A stretch of DNA of 64,000 nucleotides, taken from contig JACKQL020000003.1 in NCBI GenBank assembly GCA_018296165.2, positions 930,001-994,000 on the forward strand, given 5' to 3'. Positions 11,501 through 23,351 of this stretch are shown piece by piece; within the stretch, counting starts at the first letter, position 1; the number at the start of each line of letters is the position of its first letter. A program made the translations under genes and the position numbers. Below the pieces are notes generated by a model that was given only the letters and a program-made list of their open reading frames with translations, was not told where the DNA came from and did no database searches. The stretch is from Termitomyces sp. T153. Lineage: Eukaryota; Basidiomycota; Agaricomycetes; Agaricales; Lyophyllaceae.

Positions 11501-12870
11501 GGTGATTTTGGGCATACCACCAAGATGAAGGCACTTCAAGCAGGGTTTCTGATTAAGCCATGGGGCAATTTTGAACATGCAAGAAAAAGCAAAACAAGAA
11601 GCTGTGTCAGTGACAGAATTCTGAGAAGAAGGAAGCCACTCAGAAGAGAAGAAAAAGTTTAAGTGGCAGGCCAAGGCTATCAGGTATTGCACAAACTTCA
11701 TTGTAGGTGGGGATCTGATCAAGAGGTTGCAAATCACATTGAAGATGGCATTGTTGTTAATGTGGAAGGTAATGTGGCATCCTTGAAAGGATTTGCCCCA
11801 GCATAGAATGGCATAGACTACTGTGAACATCTCATTGATCTGTATGTGTTCTGCATGCAGGTGTTGAGGGCAGCAGGCTGCAAACCATTCAGTGCTGAGG
11901 TGGCTGCCAAGGCCTTTGGCACTACTTGTGTTAGTGAAGACATTGATTCTGTAGCATGCAGGAGAGATTAAATGCACTATGTTCCAGTTGAGTGCCACTG
12001 AATGCCACCATTTGATATCATGACATGCTGATGCAAGGATGTGGTGCCATGAGAATAGACTGGATGGAAATGTGGTAGCAAAGTTGTGGAGCCATTGGAT
12101 GAACACACATGAGAGTGGGATGACCTGGGATGCAAATTGCAGATAGCCTGTGAGCTCATCAAGTTCATAGAGAGTGCAGGCACATTGATTGACCCAGGAC
12201 ATGGTGAGTTTGCAAAGGTAATCTACCTTTGCATGAGGCAAGTGGATTTCCATTGCAATGGAGTTCAGTTCCAGTCCCAGGAATTTGATGCATGTGGATG
12301 GGCCTACAACTTTCTATGGCTAGAATATGAGGCCAAGCTGAGAGGTGAGGTTGGAAGCCCAGTAGAGAGATCTGTCCATGAGCATGCAGGGGGTTGTTGA
12401 GGAGAAGATTTTCAGGAAGTTGTCAAGGTAGTGGTGTATTCAGGCTGGGATGTTGTGCTGTAGTATCCAGTGTAAGGCTTCTGTAAATGAATTAAATGTG
12501 TAAGGGGCTGATCTGCCACCAAATGCAAGAACTATGTTGTGATAATATTTCCCTAGCCATTCAAAGCCAAGGAGGTGCCAGTCTTTCTGCCAAACTGGGA
12601 TATGCTGGAATGCTGATTTGAGGTCAAGTTTTACCATCAGGGAGCCTGGCTGATGTGACAAGGTCATGAACAGCCTGATCAACCATGTTATATATGATTG
12701 TGGCTTTGTGATCAGCAATTCTGTTGTTCATGGAACTTCCCTCAGGCCAAGAGAGATGGTGAATTTGGTGGACCTTTGAGGAGCATTTGCAGGTGACAGC
12801 CCCAACAGGCAACATGCAGAAGTTGGGGAATGGCAGAGAGTCAAATGGTCCATGCATTTACCTGATGGCT
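11500..12870 (-). pseudogene. Reverse transcriptase/RNase H of the YR element, broken
   Basis: Pieces in shifting frames read as a DIRS-type reverse transcriptase: PFPNFCMLPVGAV, HLSWPEGSSMN, KLDLKSAFQHIPV, GFEWLGKYYHN, LAFGGRSAPYTF. An RNase H-like stretch follows (INVFTNTSSAKGLGS, EMFTVVYAILCWG, INNNAIFNVI). At least one stop and several frameshifts separate the pieces. Confidence 0.7.
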
Positions 12871-13265
12871 ACTTGTGTGGCAATGTCTGCTGAAATGGAA
12901 GTGGTAGTTGTAGGATCTGTGAAGGCTGTTTTAAGGTTGGTACACTGATGGGACATGGTGCAGTTGCTGTTGAAGCCAATCTTTGCTCCAAAACATATTA
13001 TTTGTATTAACAACATTACAAAGATATGATCTGGGTAATCTCAAAGGTAGTGAGTCCATGCTTGCTTGTTGAGCATTGACAACATGGTGGGCAGATGCAC
13101 AGTTGATGTAAGAGGTGCATTAGTGCAAGGATCAGTGTTTGGATGGGGGGAGGGAATAGAGAGAGTAGGATTGAGGGGGTCCAATAAAATAAAGCCAAGT
13201 GTTGATGATGATGAAACAAGGTTGGGCCTGGGCAAGGTGAGGTGCAGCTTGCCCAGCTGATTGCC

Positions 13266-14126
13266 CTAGTCTTTGTGTTGCAACTTGCCATGGTCAGGCT
13301 TCCCATAGGATAAACAGGTGTGCAGGTGGCCCCAAGGGCAGGGCATGACTGGGCATTTACTGTTATTAAATTTTAGGCATGCCTTTTTAGAGTTGGAGTG
13401 ATTGGTGACTCCACCTTTTGATTGCTTGGCAGAGGAGGCTTTGTGGTGGCTGTAGATGTGCTCTGCAAGAAGCCTGTACTTGTGGTCCCTCCATCTGGAG
13501 CAATTGCCAGAGGCCATGTCAGCCCTTTGTTAGTTGAAGAAGACTGAGTGGTATGTGTAGATGGTGGACCACTTGTATTCTGCTACAAGCTTAAGCAGGT
13601 GTGCTGTGTAGTCCCAGAATGCATCTGTAGCAGTGCTGTTGTTGACATGAAACACCAAGATTTTGAAGTACATTGTTAGTGGAACTAGGACAGTGAAGGG
13701 GTTCTTATACTTGTGTGCCATGCAGTGGCTTACTTTGAATTGGTTTGTGGAACTATTGAAGGTGTATGCCACTTCTCTGTCACAGTTTGCCAGGTCAAGC
13801 TTGTGGAGATCTGCCACTTCAAAGTCATGTGTGATGATAGCCACAATGACTGCCATGTTGATGTCAGGGAAGTGTGAGTGCAGAGAGAATGGGGGAGTGA
13901 ATGTGGATGCACCATTGACTCCTATGCCAGGGATTGGCAGTATGAATGCAGCTGCTTGCTGGGCTGGTGGGGCCAAGGTTGCAGCAAGGAGCAATGAGTT
14001 AGGAAGGATCATGGTGATGGACTCAAAGTGTGAGAGGAGTGCATTCATCCTTGACATGAGCTGGTTTTGGGACTCACAGGGCATGTTGACATCCTTGGCC
14101 AAGGCTGTTGCATCTGAGGTGGGCAT
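13266..14126 (-). pseudogene. Gag-like ORF of the YR element, broken by one stop
   Basis: A 198-codon frame (from 14126) and an 83-codon frame (from 13517) lie in the same register, separated by a TAA at 13530. Together they form the Gag of DIRS-like elements: an N-terminal Ala/Pro-rich helical region and a C-terminal Lys/Cys/His segment (KFNNSKCPVMPCPWGHLHTC) reminiscent of the zinc-binding tail of these Gags. Function is RNA packaging by analogy only. Confidence 0.6.
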
Positions 14127-14251
14127 GATCTAAGCAGCTGGGCTAGTGGATGCTCCAATGAAATGTCCACTGGGGTCTCTAGGTAGAGTGCAAGATGTTG
14201 TCATGCACTATGGGTGCCAATTAGAGTCATGGGAGTGAGTGTGCCCACAGG

Positions 14252-14541
14252 TAAAACACATGATGCAATGAGATTGGTGAGTGGGTGCTGTGAGCACAGT
14301 GTGAGACAATGTAATAAGTTGAAAGTGATACATACCTGTGAGTGCAGTGTGAGACAATGACAACATTGTATGTGGCACTTGCAGTTAAATAAATGTGAAA
14401 CAATGGTGTGATAAGAGAAAGGGTAATAAAGAGATAAAGGAATAAAGGAAAGTAATAGTGGCCAGTGGGACAGTGGCAGTGATCTAATTTTAGCCCAAAT
14501 TAACCCTGGGCAACCCCCCTCTCACTTGCCTGATCCATTAA
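14252..14541 (-). repeat. Split direct repeat A1 of the YR element (5' end)
   Basis: 290 bp copy of 10026-10315, placed just upstream (minus strand) of the Gag-like ORF, so it is the 5' terminal A copy and probably carries the promoter. Confidence 0.85.
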
Positions 14542-16200
14542 AAATGACATGTGCCCTACTCTCCCACATGGATAACTTATGAATACTTTGTGATGACCTA
14601 AGTCATGGTCAATGAGTTGGCAGGATCATGGGCTGCATCTGGCTATGAAGAGAGAAAACCAGAAAGGAAATTGTGAATGCAATGTTATATTTGTTAAGCA
14701 AAGGATTAAGTCACTAATGTAACTGTGATCCTTTGCCAATGATTCCCCAATCCTTTGCCATATCAATATTGGTGTGCCTCTTCCATTTACTTTGTGACTT
14801 TTGACTTTGGGCATATATCTGAATCAACACTCTTGCAGTTAAGACCTGCAACATTCAGTTTCCAAAGACCATGTCAAAGATGGAAGAGGCAAAGGATTGG
14901 GGAAAGTGTTGACATGGTCTCTGGAAACTTGATGTTTCAGGTCTTGACTGCAGAAGTATTCAAAGAGGATGGAAGAGACACACTAGTATTGACATGGCAA
15001 AGAACTGGGGAAAATGTTGACATGGTCTCTGGTAACTTAATGTTTCAGGTCTTAGCTGCAGGAGTATTCAAAGAAGATGGAAGAGGCACACTAGTAATGA
15101 TATGGCAAAAGATTGGGGAAAGTGTTGACATGGCAAAGGATTGGGGAAAATGTTGACATGGCAAAGGATTTGAATGCATGCCTCCTGTTATCATATGTAC
15201 CCATCCTCCCAAGATCATGTGTACATATGCTTCACCCCTTTGAAAAAGTATTGACATTTTTCCCTAAAGAATCAGTGAAAACATTGTGATCACATGTATG
15301 AACCCTCCCATGACCATGTGAATACATACTCCCCATGATCATGTGTACATATGCTTCACTCTGTTTAAAAAGCATCAACATTTTTACCCTCTGAACTTTT
15401 TGCAAATATCAAGCCACTTTTCCCATGTCTTTTAGTGAGTATTTCCAACCTATCAATTTTTGGTTTCAATCTTACTGAACAGCTAGTGTTTTTACTAAAC
15501 AGTCTCCTTTTCTCTCTCCCAAAAGACAACACTTTGCCTACTACAATATTCCCATCTCTTCTAGTTGCTGCCTTGCTCATGCTCACAATGCAGTCTGGAT
15601 GAGTGAGTGGCTTATATGATCCTTTGAAACTATACTTACACTGTGGCACATCTTCCCCACATTTGTAGTATTGCATCCTACATTCACTTTGTCTCCATGT
15701 AAATATTCAAAATATATATAATCTATTACTAAAAATATATATATCTGCCTATTAGGAATGTATCCATTCAACATTATTTACATCAAGATAATGGGACATA
15801 TTTTGCAGCACAAAAGCAATGACAGGAAGATATATTTGCCCAACAGGGCATATTTCACAGTACAAAGGGCCATGACAGGAAGATAGATTTGCCCAATTTA
15901 TTTGCCCAAATTTTGCTTAAATTGTCATGACAACCAGTTCCAGCACCAGCCAACTGGCAACCAGCATTTTGGTTGGCCTGCCACATGTATTTGGCTTGCC
16001 CCACTACTGGTGTTTAAACTGCTAGCTTTTACCAATATGTTCCAGAAATTATTTGACTACCTCATCCCTCTCATGCTGAAATTTTTAACTGAGAATAAAC
16101 AAGAGCAAAAGAGACATGATGCATGATACATAAATTGTACTGGTATCACAGAGGGAAGAAGAGAAATTCATATGTCCTGAAACATCACATGGCTAGTACT
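14542..16200. repeat. Repeat-rich gap with inverted and tandem copies of a ~110 bp unit
   Basis: Two to three tandem copies of a unit (TTGACATGGTCTCTGG..TTTCAGGTCTT..ATGGAAGAGG..) lie at 14878-15170. A diverged inverted copy is at 14735-14875, so the whole can fold into a long hairpin. 15180-15370 has further diverged direct repeats around CATGTGTACATATGCTTCAC. Nothing coding is recognised from 15370 to 16200. Confidence 0.5.
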
Positions 16201-17120
16201 AGTGGTCTTAGTGTTTTGATAACTATCTGTAGAGCATTGCTGTTATATCTCTGTAGGGTAAGTGTATCCTTCCTGTACTAGTAGGCTTTGGTAACCTCTA
16301 AAGTTTCCAGGTGTGGAACAACTGATGGGATCATTTCACAAACTTTCCTGGTTTCATAAAGCAGGGATGTACATGGAGTGAGGCTGTGGAGATGTGAAGA
16401 ATGATAGATGCTGCTAACAAAGAATTTGAGGATACAACAGGTGTCTATACATAACATCAGGATTCATAGGTCTGGACATGCTTTAATAAGATCAAGACAA
16501 CCTTTCAATGTCAAGTTTGGCTTTGTTTGTGAGGTATGGTCCATGAGAGAAAGGTGGGTAAGATTTGGCCAAGCAGCAGCAATGCCAGCATCACTCAGTC
16601 GAAGAGACAAATTTAAATTAATGGCAAGATGAGTGAACTTGGAAAGGTGAAGAAGGGTGAAAGGCATGGATCTTGTGAAGGGAATGGGATGGAGCTCTTC
16701 TTCTAATTTGTCATCTTCAGACTCAAGTTCAAGTAAGTGCATGTCAGGCATTTTGAGAATTTTGATGAAAGGTTTAAGCTCCCAATTCTCACCTTCTTTG
16801 CATTCCATGATGAATAATCAATCAAGGCAAAAAATGTCAGACATGAGAAAAATTGAGTACAAGTATAAGGAGGGAGAGTATTTGTACCAATTGTTCAAGT
16901 TATGATCCTTGGAAACTCTGCAGAGATTGGAGGAGTCCCAGAAAATGCTTGCAAATCTTCCAAGTAAATTCCAAATTTGAGGAGGTTAAGTTTGGGCAGT
17001 GAGGAAATACTGGCTAGGGCATTGCATGTTATGATAAAACCTGGAATTTCCAGCATTTCAAGGCTGGTGAAGGAGCAACAAAGAGTGTTGAGTCCAACTA
17101 GAGAACAAAGGTGGATATTC
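16200..17120 (-). pseudogene. F-box/LRR protein relic, CpG-depleted
   Basis: Minus-strand reading gives LEMLEIPGFIITCNALA, SSLPKLNLLKFGIYLEDLQ and, further on, AAAWPNLTHLSLMDHTS followed by LTLKGCLDLIKACP. These are the leucine-rich pattern and the 'L.GL.DL...CP.L' block common in basidiomycete F-box proteins. No F-box, start or continuous frame remains. Its base composition matches the surrounding transposons, not the live F-box gene at 1.2 kb, so it has been silenced and decayed together with them. Confidence 0.6.
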
Positions 17121-17413
17121 TAGGTGCTGAACTGTTGGAAATGTTGCAGAGCAGACACATTCAGAGACAAGACAGCCACCACATTTTCCACTGTAACCCC
17201 TCAGTCAGTGAGTCCTCATCCTCTATATATCCTAGATCTAAAAAGCACACACTAGAGCTAACCACCCAGGCTATACAGTCCATTTATTATAACAACAGCC
17301 TGTACTTACAGCATAGTCATGATATAACCAGCACTGTAACTACAGTATCATGTGCCTGGAAATTTTTGGCCAAATGTTTCACCAATTGGGAGAATTGAAC
17401 TTATGACTATAAT
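17121..17413. other. Unassigned CpG-poor sequence
   Basis: No gene, repeat or motif recognised between the F-box relic and the LTR at 17414. Confidence 0.4.
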
Positions 17414-17631
17414 TGTAATGTCTCCATTACAGGTTGCACAGCTTACTATTCACACCTTGTAAATCAAAACCAGTTGATTGGTCTAGTCTACAAAGTATGA
17501 AGTAAGGTGCTGCCTTATAAAATTATGTTATGGGTATTTAAGGGTAGCATCATGTGACACTACCTTATAATATATAATTAAATAAGTATTACTTGGTAGA
17601 ATATTAAGGGGGTAATGGGTGCTCCATTACA
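17414..17631 (-). repeat. Short LTR (218 bp) of a minus-strand element
   Basis: Begins TGTAATG and ends CATTACA. On the minus strand it is directly preceded by a polypurine tract (AAAAGGGGGG), so it is a 3' LTR. A related 209 bp copy with the same neighbour sequence is at 41999-42207. Confidence 0.65.
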
Positions 17632-18918
17632 TACCCCCCTTTTGAGTCCATCAATGGACTCATACAAGAAAAACAAAGTAACACAAAAAAGGGGGTGGGA
17701 TATGGCATTCCATCTGTGAGTCTCACTGGAATCCAATCACAAATCCCTATGTGGTAAAAGTGGTAGGATCAAATGATCTTACTTGATATAATGGACATAG
17801 TACCATTCTAGTGCCTTGTCCAACTGCACTAGGTGCTAAATTGGCACTCAGTGAGCCCACAGTTGTTATTTCAATGTCACTGGTGAACTCCAATAGTATT
17901 TTATCCAGCCCATTTGTCCATCTTTGAGGCCTCTGCTTCCTCATTGCTCACAATGTCCACTTAGCATTCCAATACAGCATTAGCTGTATCAATGGAACCA
18001 CTTGATCCAGCCTCAGGAGCAGTTGGGGTAGCTATGTTAGTTGCCATGGCCACATCTGAGGGGCTGAGGATGACTGGTGGAGTTGTTGCTGGTTGCAGAT
18101 TTGTGGGTGCCAAAGAATCATTGGTGTAGTCCAGTTCCATAGACTCCTCTGCAGGTGCATCCTAAGAGGATGCACTAGAGCTTGTGGCCAGGTTGGTAGT
18201 GGCCAAAGCCACTGATAAAGAGGGGCCCTCCTCAGTTGGAGCTGCACTTGTGGGAGGATCTACAAAAAATGGCTTCTTTGCTTGTGCAAGGGTGGCTCTC
18301 ACCACTTCTGCAGGTCAGTGCAAAAAGTGAGTGAAAATACCAGTCTCACCATAGCACAGCCATTGGGTTGCACTGAGTGGAGAGTGACCTCTACTCTCAT
18401 GGAGTTAGAGGAGCACTCAGAAGCACTTCCAATCGTAAGTGGTGGGGGCATACCACCCATTGTACCCCTCCAATACAGGGGGCATGTGATGGTTTGGAGT
18501 AGACAATGGTGTCCATTGTTGAGCCTTGTAAACAGGTCTGCATGCAATGTGCTCCTGGACCAGTGGTGATCAAGAAAGTGTATACCATAAGTATACACAT
18601 GATTCACCCAGGTGGGGGGCATGCAGTTTGCAAGGAGGTGATATATCACTTCCATCTCACTGAGATTATTAACTTGCATAGGCAGCACTTGCAGCCTATG
18701 CAGAGTGAAGATGTAGAGGGTGAAAGGATTAAACTCCCCTACATGGGTCTAGTAGTCATCAACTGTGTCTTGATAGAGATGAGGCTGAGCTGTTACCATA
18801 GCAAACAGCCTTATATAGGCTGTTTGTGCATGTAGTGTAGTTGGGGCCAGTGCCTGACCCAGTACATATCTAAAGACTGAATGTCAGTCTACACATAACA
18901 AAGCATCAATGGCCACAC

Positions 18919-19659
18919 CTAAATACAGGTTCTGCAAACCTGGGTGGCCATGGTGCAGAATGTACTGCACTCATGTGTCAATGTTGAAGTGATAGTTGAT
19001 TGGGACTTGATTGAGTCCTGATCCCCACATGTTGTTATCTGTATGGCCAATGAATACAAGGGCAAGGGGACTGGTTGCCAATGGTGGTCCCCTCTGGGCA
19101 GAGATGTTTTCAACTCTGCTGGGGTCAACTCCATGACCTGCTGCATGGTGCAGTCTCTCAGGTCCAAAGCAGTGTAGAATGAGATCTGATGGAACTCCTG
19201 AACAAGGAGAGTGGCATGTATCCACTCCCTCATAGTAATTTTAGCTTGGCTCTTCCAAATAAGCTTCAGGATCAGCTGTAGCTGCTCTGGATTCATGAGC
19301 ATCCCTTGTGAAGCCCACAAATATAACAACTCATAGTGCAGGGATCTATGGGATATTCCTGCCATCTCTGTAGAGCAGGCAAAGACCACTTCATCACCAA
19401 CAAAGACCACATTGGTTATTGGTGACCAGTAGAAGTTGGGGTGAAGAATACCCCTAAAATTGTTTTGGCACTCATAGCACCCATGAAATATCATGGTCTT
19501 CCAGCTGTCTGGAAGGTGGCTGGGCACTGTATCATTTAGATGCTTGAGGTCCAGTTTTGCCTTCTCAGCATTGATAGCTAATGACCATTTGGCATTAGCA
19601 TTATGTTGCTTCTTGTGACAATGCTTATTAGCATTGTCATCTGAGTTGCTGTCCAACAC
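18919..19659 (-). pseudogene. Unidentified protein in the small-LTR element
   Basis: 246 codons starting MLDSNSDDNANKH: acidic then His/Lys-rich, followed by a mixed alpha/beta-looking segment (FYWSPITNVVFVGDEVVFAC, HYELLYLWASQGMLMNPEQL). The family is not recognised; it is not a known Gag or Pol. It is the longest frame of the element and on the LTR sense strand. Confidence 0.3.
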
Positions 19660-20272
19660 ACATCATTTAGATGTTGGAACATCATCATCCTCATTGCTGC
19701 CTGAGTCAGATGCCACTGGAGCATCTGTGGCTGCTCAAGCAGCTTGCACTTGAGTGATGAAGAACTCTTTGTTATGGGGATCCTGGTGCATTATTGGAAC
19801 AGGCTCTTGGGACAGGGCACTAGGAATATTATAGGTCCTCAATCATTCCCACCTCTGATTCCTGCAGCATGTTTGCAGAAAAAGCAATTGAAGTGGCAAT
19901 GACTATAGGGTTGTCTGCCACTACTGGAGTTACAGCTGGCTTCATAGCACCATCCTTTGTTGTGGCAGACCTTGATGGTCCAGCTTTAGCCACTGCTGAT
20001 TTTGGTGGCCTAGTTTTGGCTGCTACTGAGCTTGATGGTCCAGCAATGGGCAAAGACACTTTGAAATCAGGGCACTCATCCATTCTCTAGTCATTACCAG
20101 CAGGCACATCATCATTATAGGGCACAGGTGGTGCCCTCTGAGTTGATGATCTCTTGAAAAATACAGAAGGCTCTGTGCAAGTCTTCTTGACCTCTGAAAG
20201 TTGAAGAGGGGAAGCTACATGCTTTCCCTTCTCCAAAGCTGAGTGGAAGAGGTCTGTTTGGGCCTTGTCCCT

Positions 20273-20671
20273 TTAGTTACAAACAATGTCAAGTTTGTTC
20301 AGAACTTGAGATAGTGCCAACTGCACCATGGAGTTATTAAGGACATCAGCTCTGACATCCTCTAGAATCCTGGCTTCATGAAGCTGCTGGAGGAGGTGAG
20401 CAATTTGCTCATCTGCAGCAGTAGAAGGCTCAGGCTCTTTAGCTTTGCTCTTGCTCTTCTCTTTTGCAGAGAAGTGTTGCTCAACCATTTTCCAGGTGGT
20501 CAACAAGAGAGTGCTACTTCCCTGTGCTAGTGTAGAAGGCAATGTTGCAGTCACCTTTCCTTTTCCTTTATTGGTCAAGGTGGACAGGCTGCTGGGTGCC
20601 CCAATGCACTTGACAATGAGGATGGGGCATTTAACAAATGCACTGTAGTAGGCAATGGCAGGGATGACCAC
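20273..20671 (-). pseudogene. Unidentified Lys/Glu-rich protein segment in the small-LTR element
   Basis: A 132-codon frame with a charged region (KEKSKSKAKEPEPS) followed by a heptad-like helical stretch (IAHLLQQLHEARILEDVRAD), possibly a short coiled coil. It may be the N-terminal part of the same gene as 18919-19659. Confidence 0.3.
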
Positions 20672-20788
20672 ATTGGAGGAGCCAACAACTGCATCAGAGC
20701 TGTGATTGACTCTGGGCCATTGCTATCCACCTCCAGAGAGAAAGCAGGGACCAAGATCCCTATTTGTGATGACATAGTGGCAGGTCAT

Positions 20789-21142
20789 TGTTAGTGAACT
20801 GCCAACACACATGTTTTGGTTATGTGATTGGTCACATAATCAGTTGCCATGTGTATCCTATGCAAAACCCACATGGCAAGGTATGCACATGTTTTGGTCA
20901 TGTATTAGTCACATGATCAGTTGCCATGTGCATTTGGTGCAGAAGCCACATGGCAAGGTCATGTGACTTTGAGTAGATTTTCTGAACCCTGGCATAGGAG
21001 ATCCTCAGACTTGTTCTCTTTGGATCTCCTTTTGCTAGGTGTGTAGTTCTACTTGTAGATATTGTACTGTGCTGAATAGACTTTGGATCTTCCTCTGCCA
21101 GTTGTGTGATTGAGCCACAGCCTCCAGAGATTGCCCTTACAG
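20789..21142 (+). repeat. 5' LTR of chromovirus O
   Basis: Matches 40736 onward. Begins TGTTAGTGAACTGCC and ends near TTGCCCTTACA. It contains two tandem ~75 bp units, each with a palindrome of the type CATGTGATTGGTCACATG. The exact 3' border is inferred from loss of identity with the other copy. Confidence 0.65.
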
Positions 21143-21259
21143 CAGAACAAGTCTCTAGATTTGGACTGGGAGCCCCCTTTCTTGATTACCTGAGCTTCTA
21201 TCTGGTCCCTCAAAAGGTCTCTCCCCCACTAGTATCTTAGTGCTCCCTGTGTTTCTCCT

Positions 21260-22400
21260 ATGACCCAGCCAACCCCTTCAGCACCTTTCTCTGATGCTTC
21301 AAGCCCCCAGGACAATGCCTGGAGTTGTTTGCTGTCCCTAGAGACACAGGTTCAACTTATTTAAGCTTCCCTTACCTCCCACACTGCCAAACTCACCAGA
21401 TTATGTCAAACTACCAAAGCCATATCCCTCTCCCTCCAAACTCTTCTGGAATGCCTCTCCTCTGCTCATATCTCCCCTCTTATGCCCCAAGCAGATGCAG
21501 AATGGTTTGTGTCTGCATCTAGCTCAGGCCTATCAGCTCTCCATTCCAAACTCCCTTGTCCTGCACTCCCTAATGTATATGATGGAGATCATAAGGCTGG
21601 AGAACATTTTCTCCAGTCTTGTATCACCTATATCCAGCTGAGTGGTGAAGCCTTTGCCTCTAATGCCTTGAAAATTGCCTGGGTCCTCTCCTATATGAAG
21701 GTAGGCCAAGCTTTGACTTATGCACTGCACATCTTTTAATGCCTAGGAGGAGTTGAGAGTTTCTTTGGTTGGATGGAGTTTGAGAAGGAGTTCTGAGCTA
21801 AGTTCTTTCCCCTTGATCCCACCAAAACTGCAGCTGTTTCCCTTCAAGATCAAACCCAGTATGGTCAAGGGAAGTGGTCACTTGATGAGTACATTGACTC
21901 TTTTCATGCTTTAGTTGAACAGGCTGGATATCTGGATGGTCTACAACTCTGCTTAACTTTCCATGATGGACTCCACCCATCTCTCATGAATCACATTGAC
22001 AGTATGGCAGAGGGGTGGCTAGATGATGAGCATGTTGATACCTGGTACAAGGTGGCACATGAGCAGTAACAGCTCATGGAACTGCAACATGAGTTGCAGT
22101 GGACACAATCCTCAACCTCTCTTTTTTCCTGTGAAGAGTTTACTCTCTGGGCTCCCCCTTCCACACCTGTGCTAGCATCCCCACAAGCAGGTGCAGCTCC
22201 TCCCTTTACACCTCACATTGCTCCCTTGCACTCCCTACCTCAAGGAGTCCCAATGAATTTCAATGCCTCCTGACAGTGATCCTCTACTCCTCTGTTGTGT
22301 CAATGCTGTGGAGGGCTGGCCACTTTGCCTGCTACTGTTCTCAAGGGCTAGAAGTCTGCTACCTGTTCTTGTTGGAGCAAGAGGAGCTGCTTATCCAAGT
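21260..22400 (+). pseudogene. Gag of chromovirus O, broken
   Basis: ATG at 21260 (MTQPTPSAPFSDASS). The capsid-like part LPNVYDGDHKAGEHFLQSC then KIAWVLSYMKVGQA is typical of Tf1-type Gag. A C-x2-C-x4-H-x4-C zinc knuckle at about 22295-22340 is recovered only across a one-base deletion. Stops and frameshifts prevent translation. Confidence 0.75.
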
Positions 22401-22819
22401 CCTTGCAGCCTGAGATGCCACAGAAACTCCCTTTCTGAATGCACTGGTAGCCATCCATTCTGATGAAGTGGCCAATGTATTGGAGAAGGTTCTTGCAGAG
22501 TCTGAGGATTTTTGAAAGGGCAACAGATGATCTGTATGCCCCCATTTCCTAGTACTAATTGTTATGCCCCTGTCTGTAGAATCAAAAATATTTGTTGCTA
22601 TTGTTGATACTATGCCTGAAACAATAAGCCCCTCCTCAAACATACAAACTCCCTCTCCAGCTAAAGTCTCTGCTGGAAACACACCTCCTAGCCCACACCT
22701 CTAGATTTCTGCATGAGAATGCCACCTCCTCCATCATTACATTGTTGCTTCCACCCCTTCTACTAACTCTCTGAAGCTACAGGTAGAAATTGAGATGATG
22801 GACACTTAGAAGATCTGAA

Positions 22820-23351
22820 GTGTGGTTGCTCTCCTTGATAGTGACCACTTGCTCCCTGTCCTGTCCTATCCCTGTATACAATGTTGATGGAATGCTCAAT
22901 AAAGCTAGTTCTATTTGCTCCATGGTGGAAGCTGCCTTTGCCATCACTAGTTTGGAAAAGCAAAACATGATCTTGTGGTTCACCTGGCTACATGAGCATA
23001 ACCCAGAGATTGACTGGACTAAGAGTGAGGTGAAGATGAGTCATTGCCCCTGTTGCTGCATTACCTGTGCAGAAGAAGCCTGTAAGGAGCAGAGAGCCAA
23101 GGTTCATGAGTGTGCTGCTGTGTATACCTGTTGTGCTGGGCATCTCCCTTATGCTGATCTTGACCTCCTGAGTCCCCTCCTGGCATTCCCTCATAGGGAG
23201 GCCCTCTACAAGGATGTCCAAGGGATTGAGTGTGAATCTTCAGAGGAAGAGGGATGTGAAGGAGAATGGACTAGCGCTCCAGATGTAGAGTCTCCAGATG
23301 AAACCATAGAGGTGGGTAATAGGATCTATACTACCACTCTCTGCTCCCCTC
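22820..23351 (+). pseudogene. Protease region of chromovirus O, cut by element A
   Basis: The frame reads IPVYNVDGMLNKASSI, LEKQNMILWFTWLHEHNPEI and DWTKSEVKM, the retropepsin-to-linker region of this chromovirus group. It ends abruptly where the LTR of element A begins. Confidence 0.7.

Larger units (their letters stand above)
9792..14541 (-). mobile_element. DIRS/Ngaro-type tyrosine-recombinase retrotransposon, decayed
   Basis: A 4.75 kb element coding on the minus strand: Gag-like ORF, zinc-knuckle-like ORF, reverse transcriptase/RNase H, then a tyrosine recombinase. It has no LTRs and no DDE integrase. Its ends are split direct repeats. A 290 bp repeat (A) is at 14252-14541 and 10026-10315; a 147 bp repeat (B) is at 10311-10458 and 9792-9938. 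Read on the minus strand this is A1-ORFs-B1-A2-B2, the order known for Ngaro/PAT-like tyrosine-recombinase elements. A and B share ATTAA at the central junction. Stops, frameshifts and extreme CpG loss show it is dead. Confidence 0.82.
17632..20788 (-). mobile_element. Internal region of a gene-bearing, apparently non-autonomous LTR element
   Basis: Extends from the polypurine tract to the LTR of the next element. No reverse transcriptase, integrase or protease motif is found. Several minus-strand frames lie in sequence: a Lys/Glu/Ala-rich part (20273-20671), an Ala/Pro/Ser/Lys-rich part (19829-20083), a 246-codon part (18919-19659) and a 129-codon part (18299-18688). They read as remains of one unidentified 2.3 kb gene. 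The 5' LTR is not seen; it may be truncated by the neighbouring chromovirus. Confidence 0.45.

Noticed and set aside
14735..15370. Short spaced repeats considered as a CRISPR array
   Set aside because: Repeat units are ~110 bp, diverged and partly inverted, without regular spacers; eukaryotic repeat DNA.
15365..15676. 103-codon minus-strand frame in CpG-poor DNA
   Set aside because: No family resemblance and no start context; surrounded by repeats.
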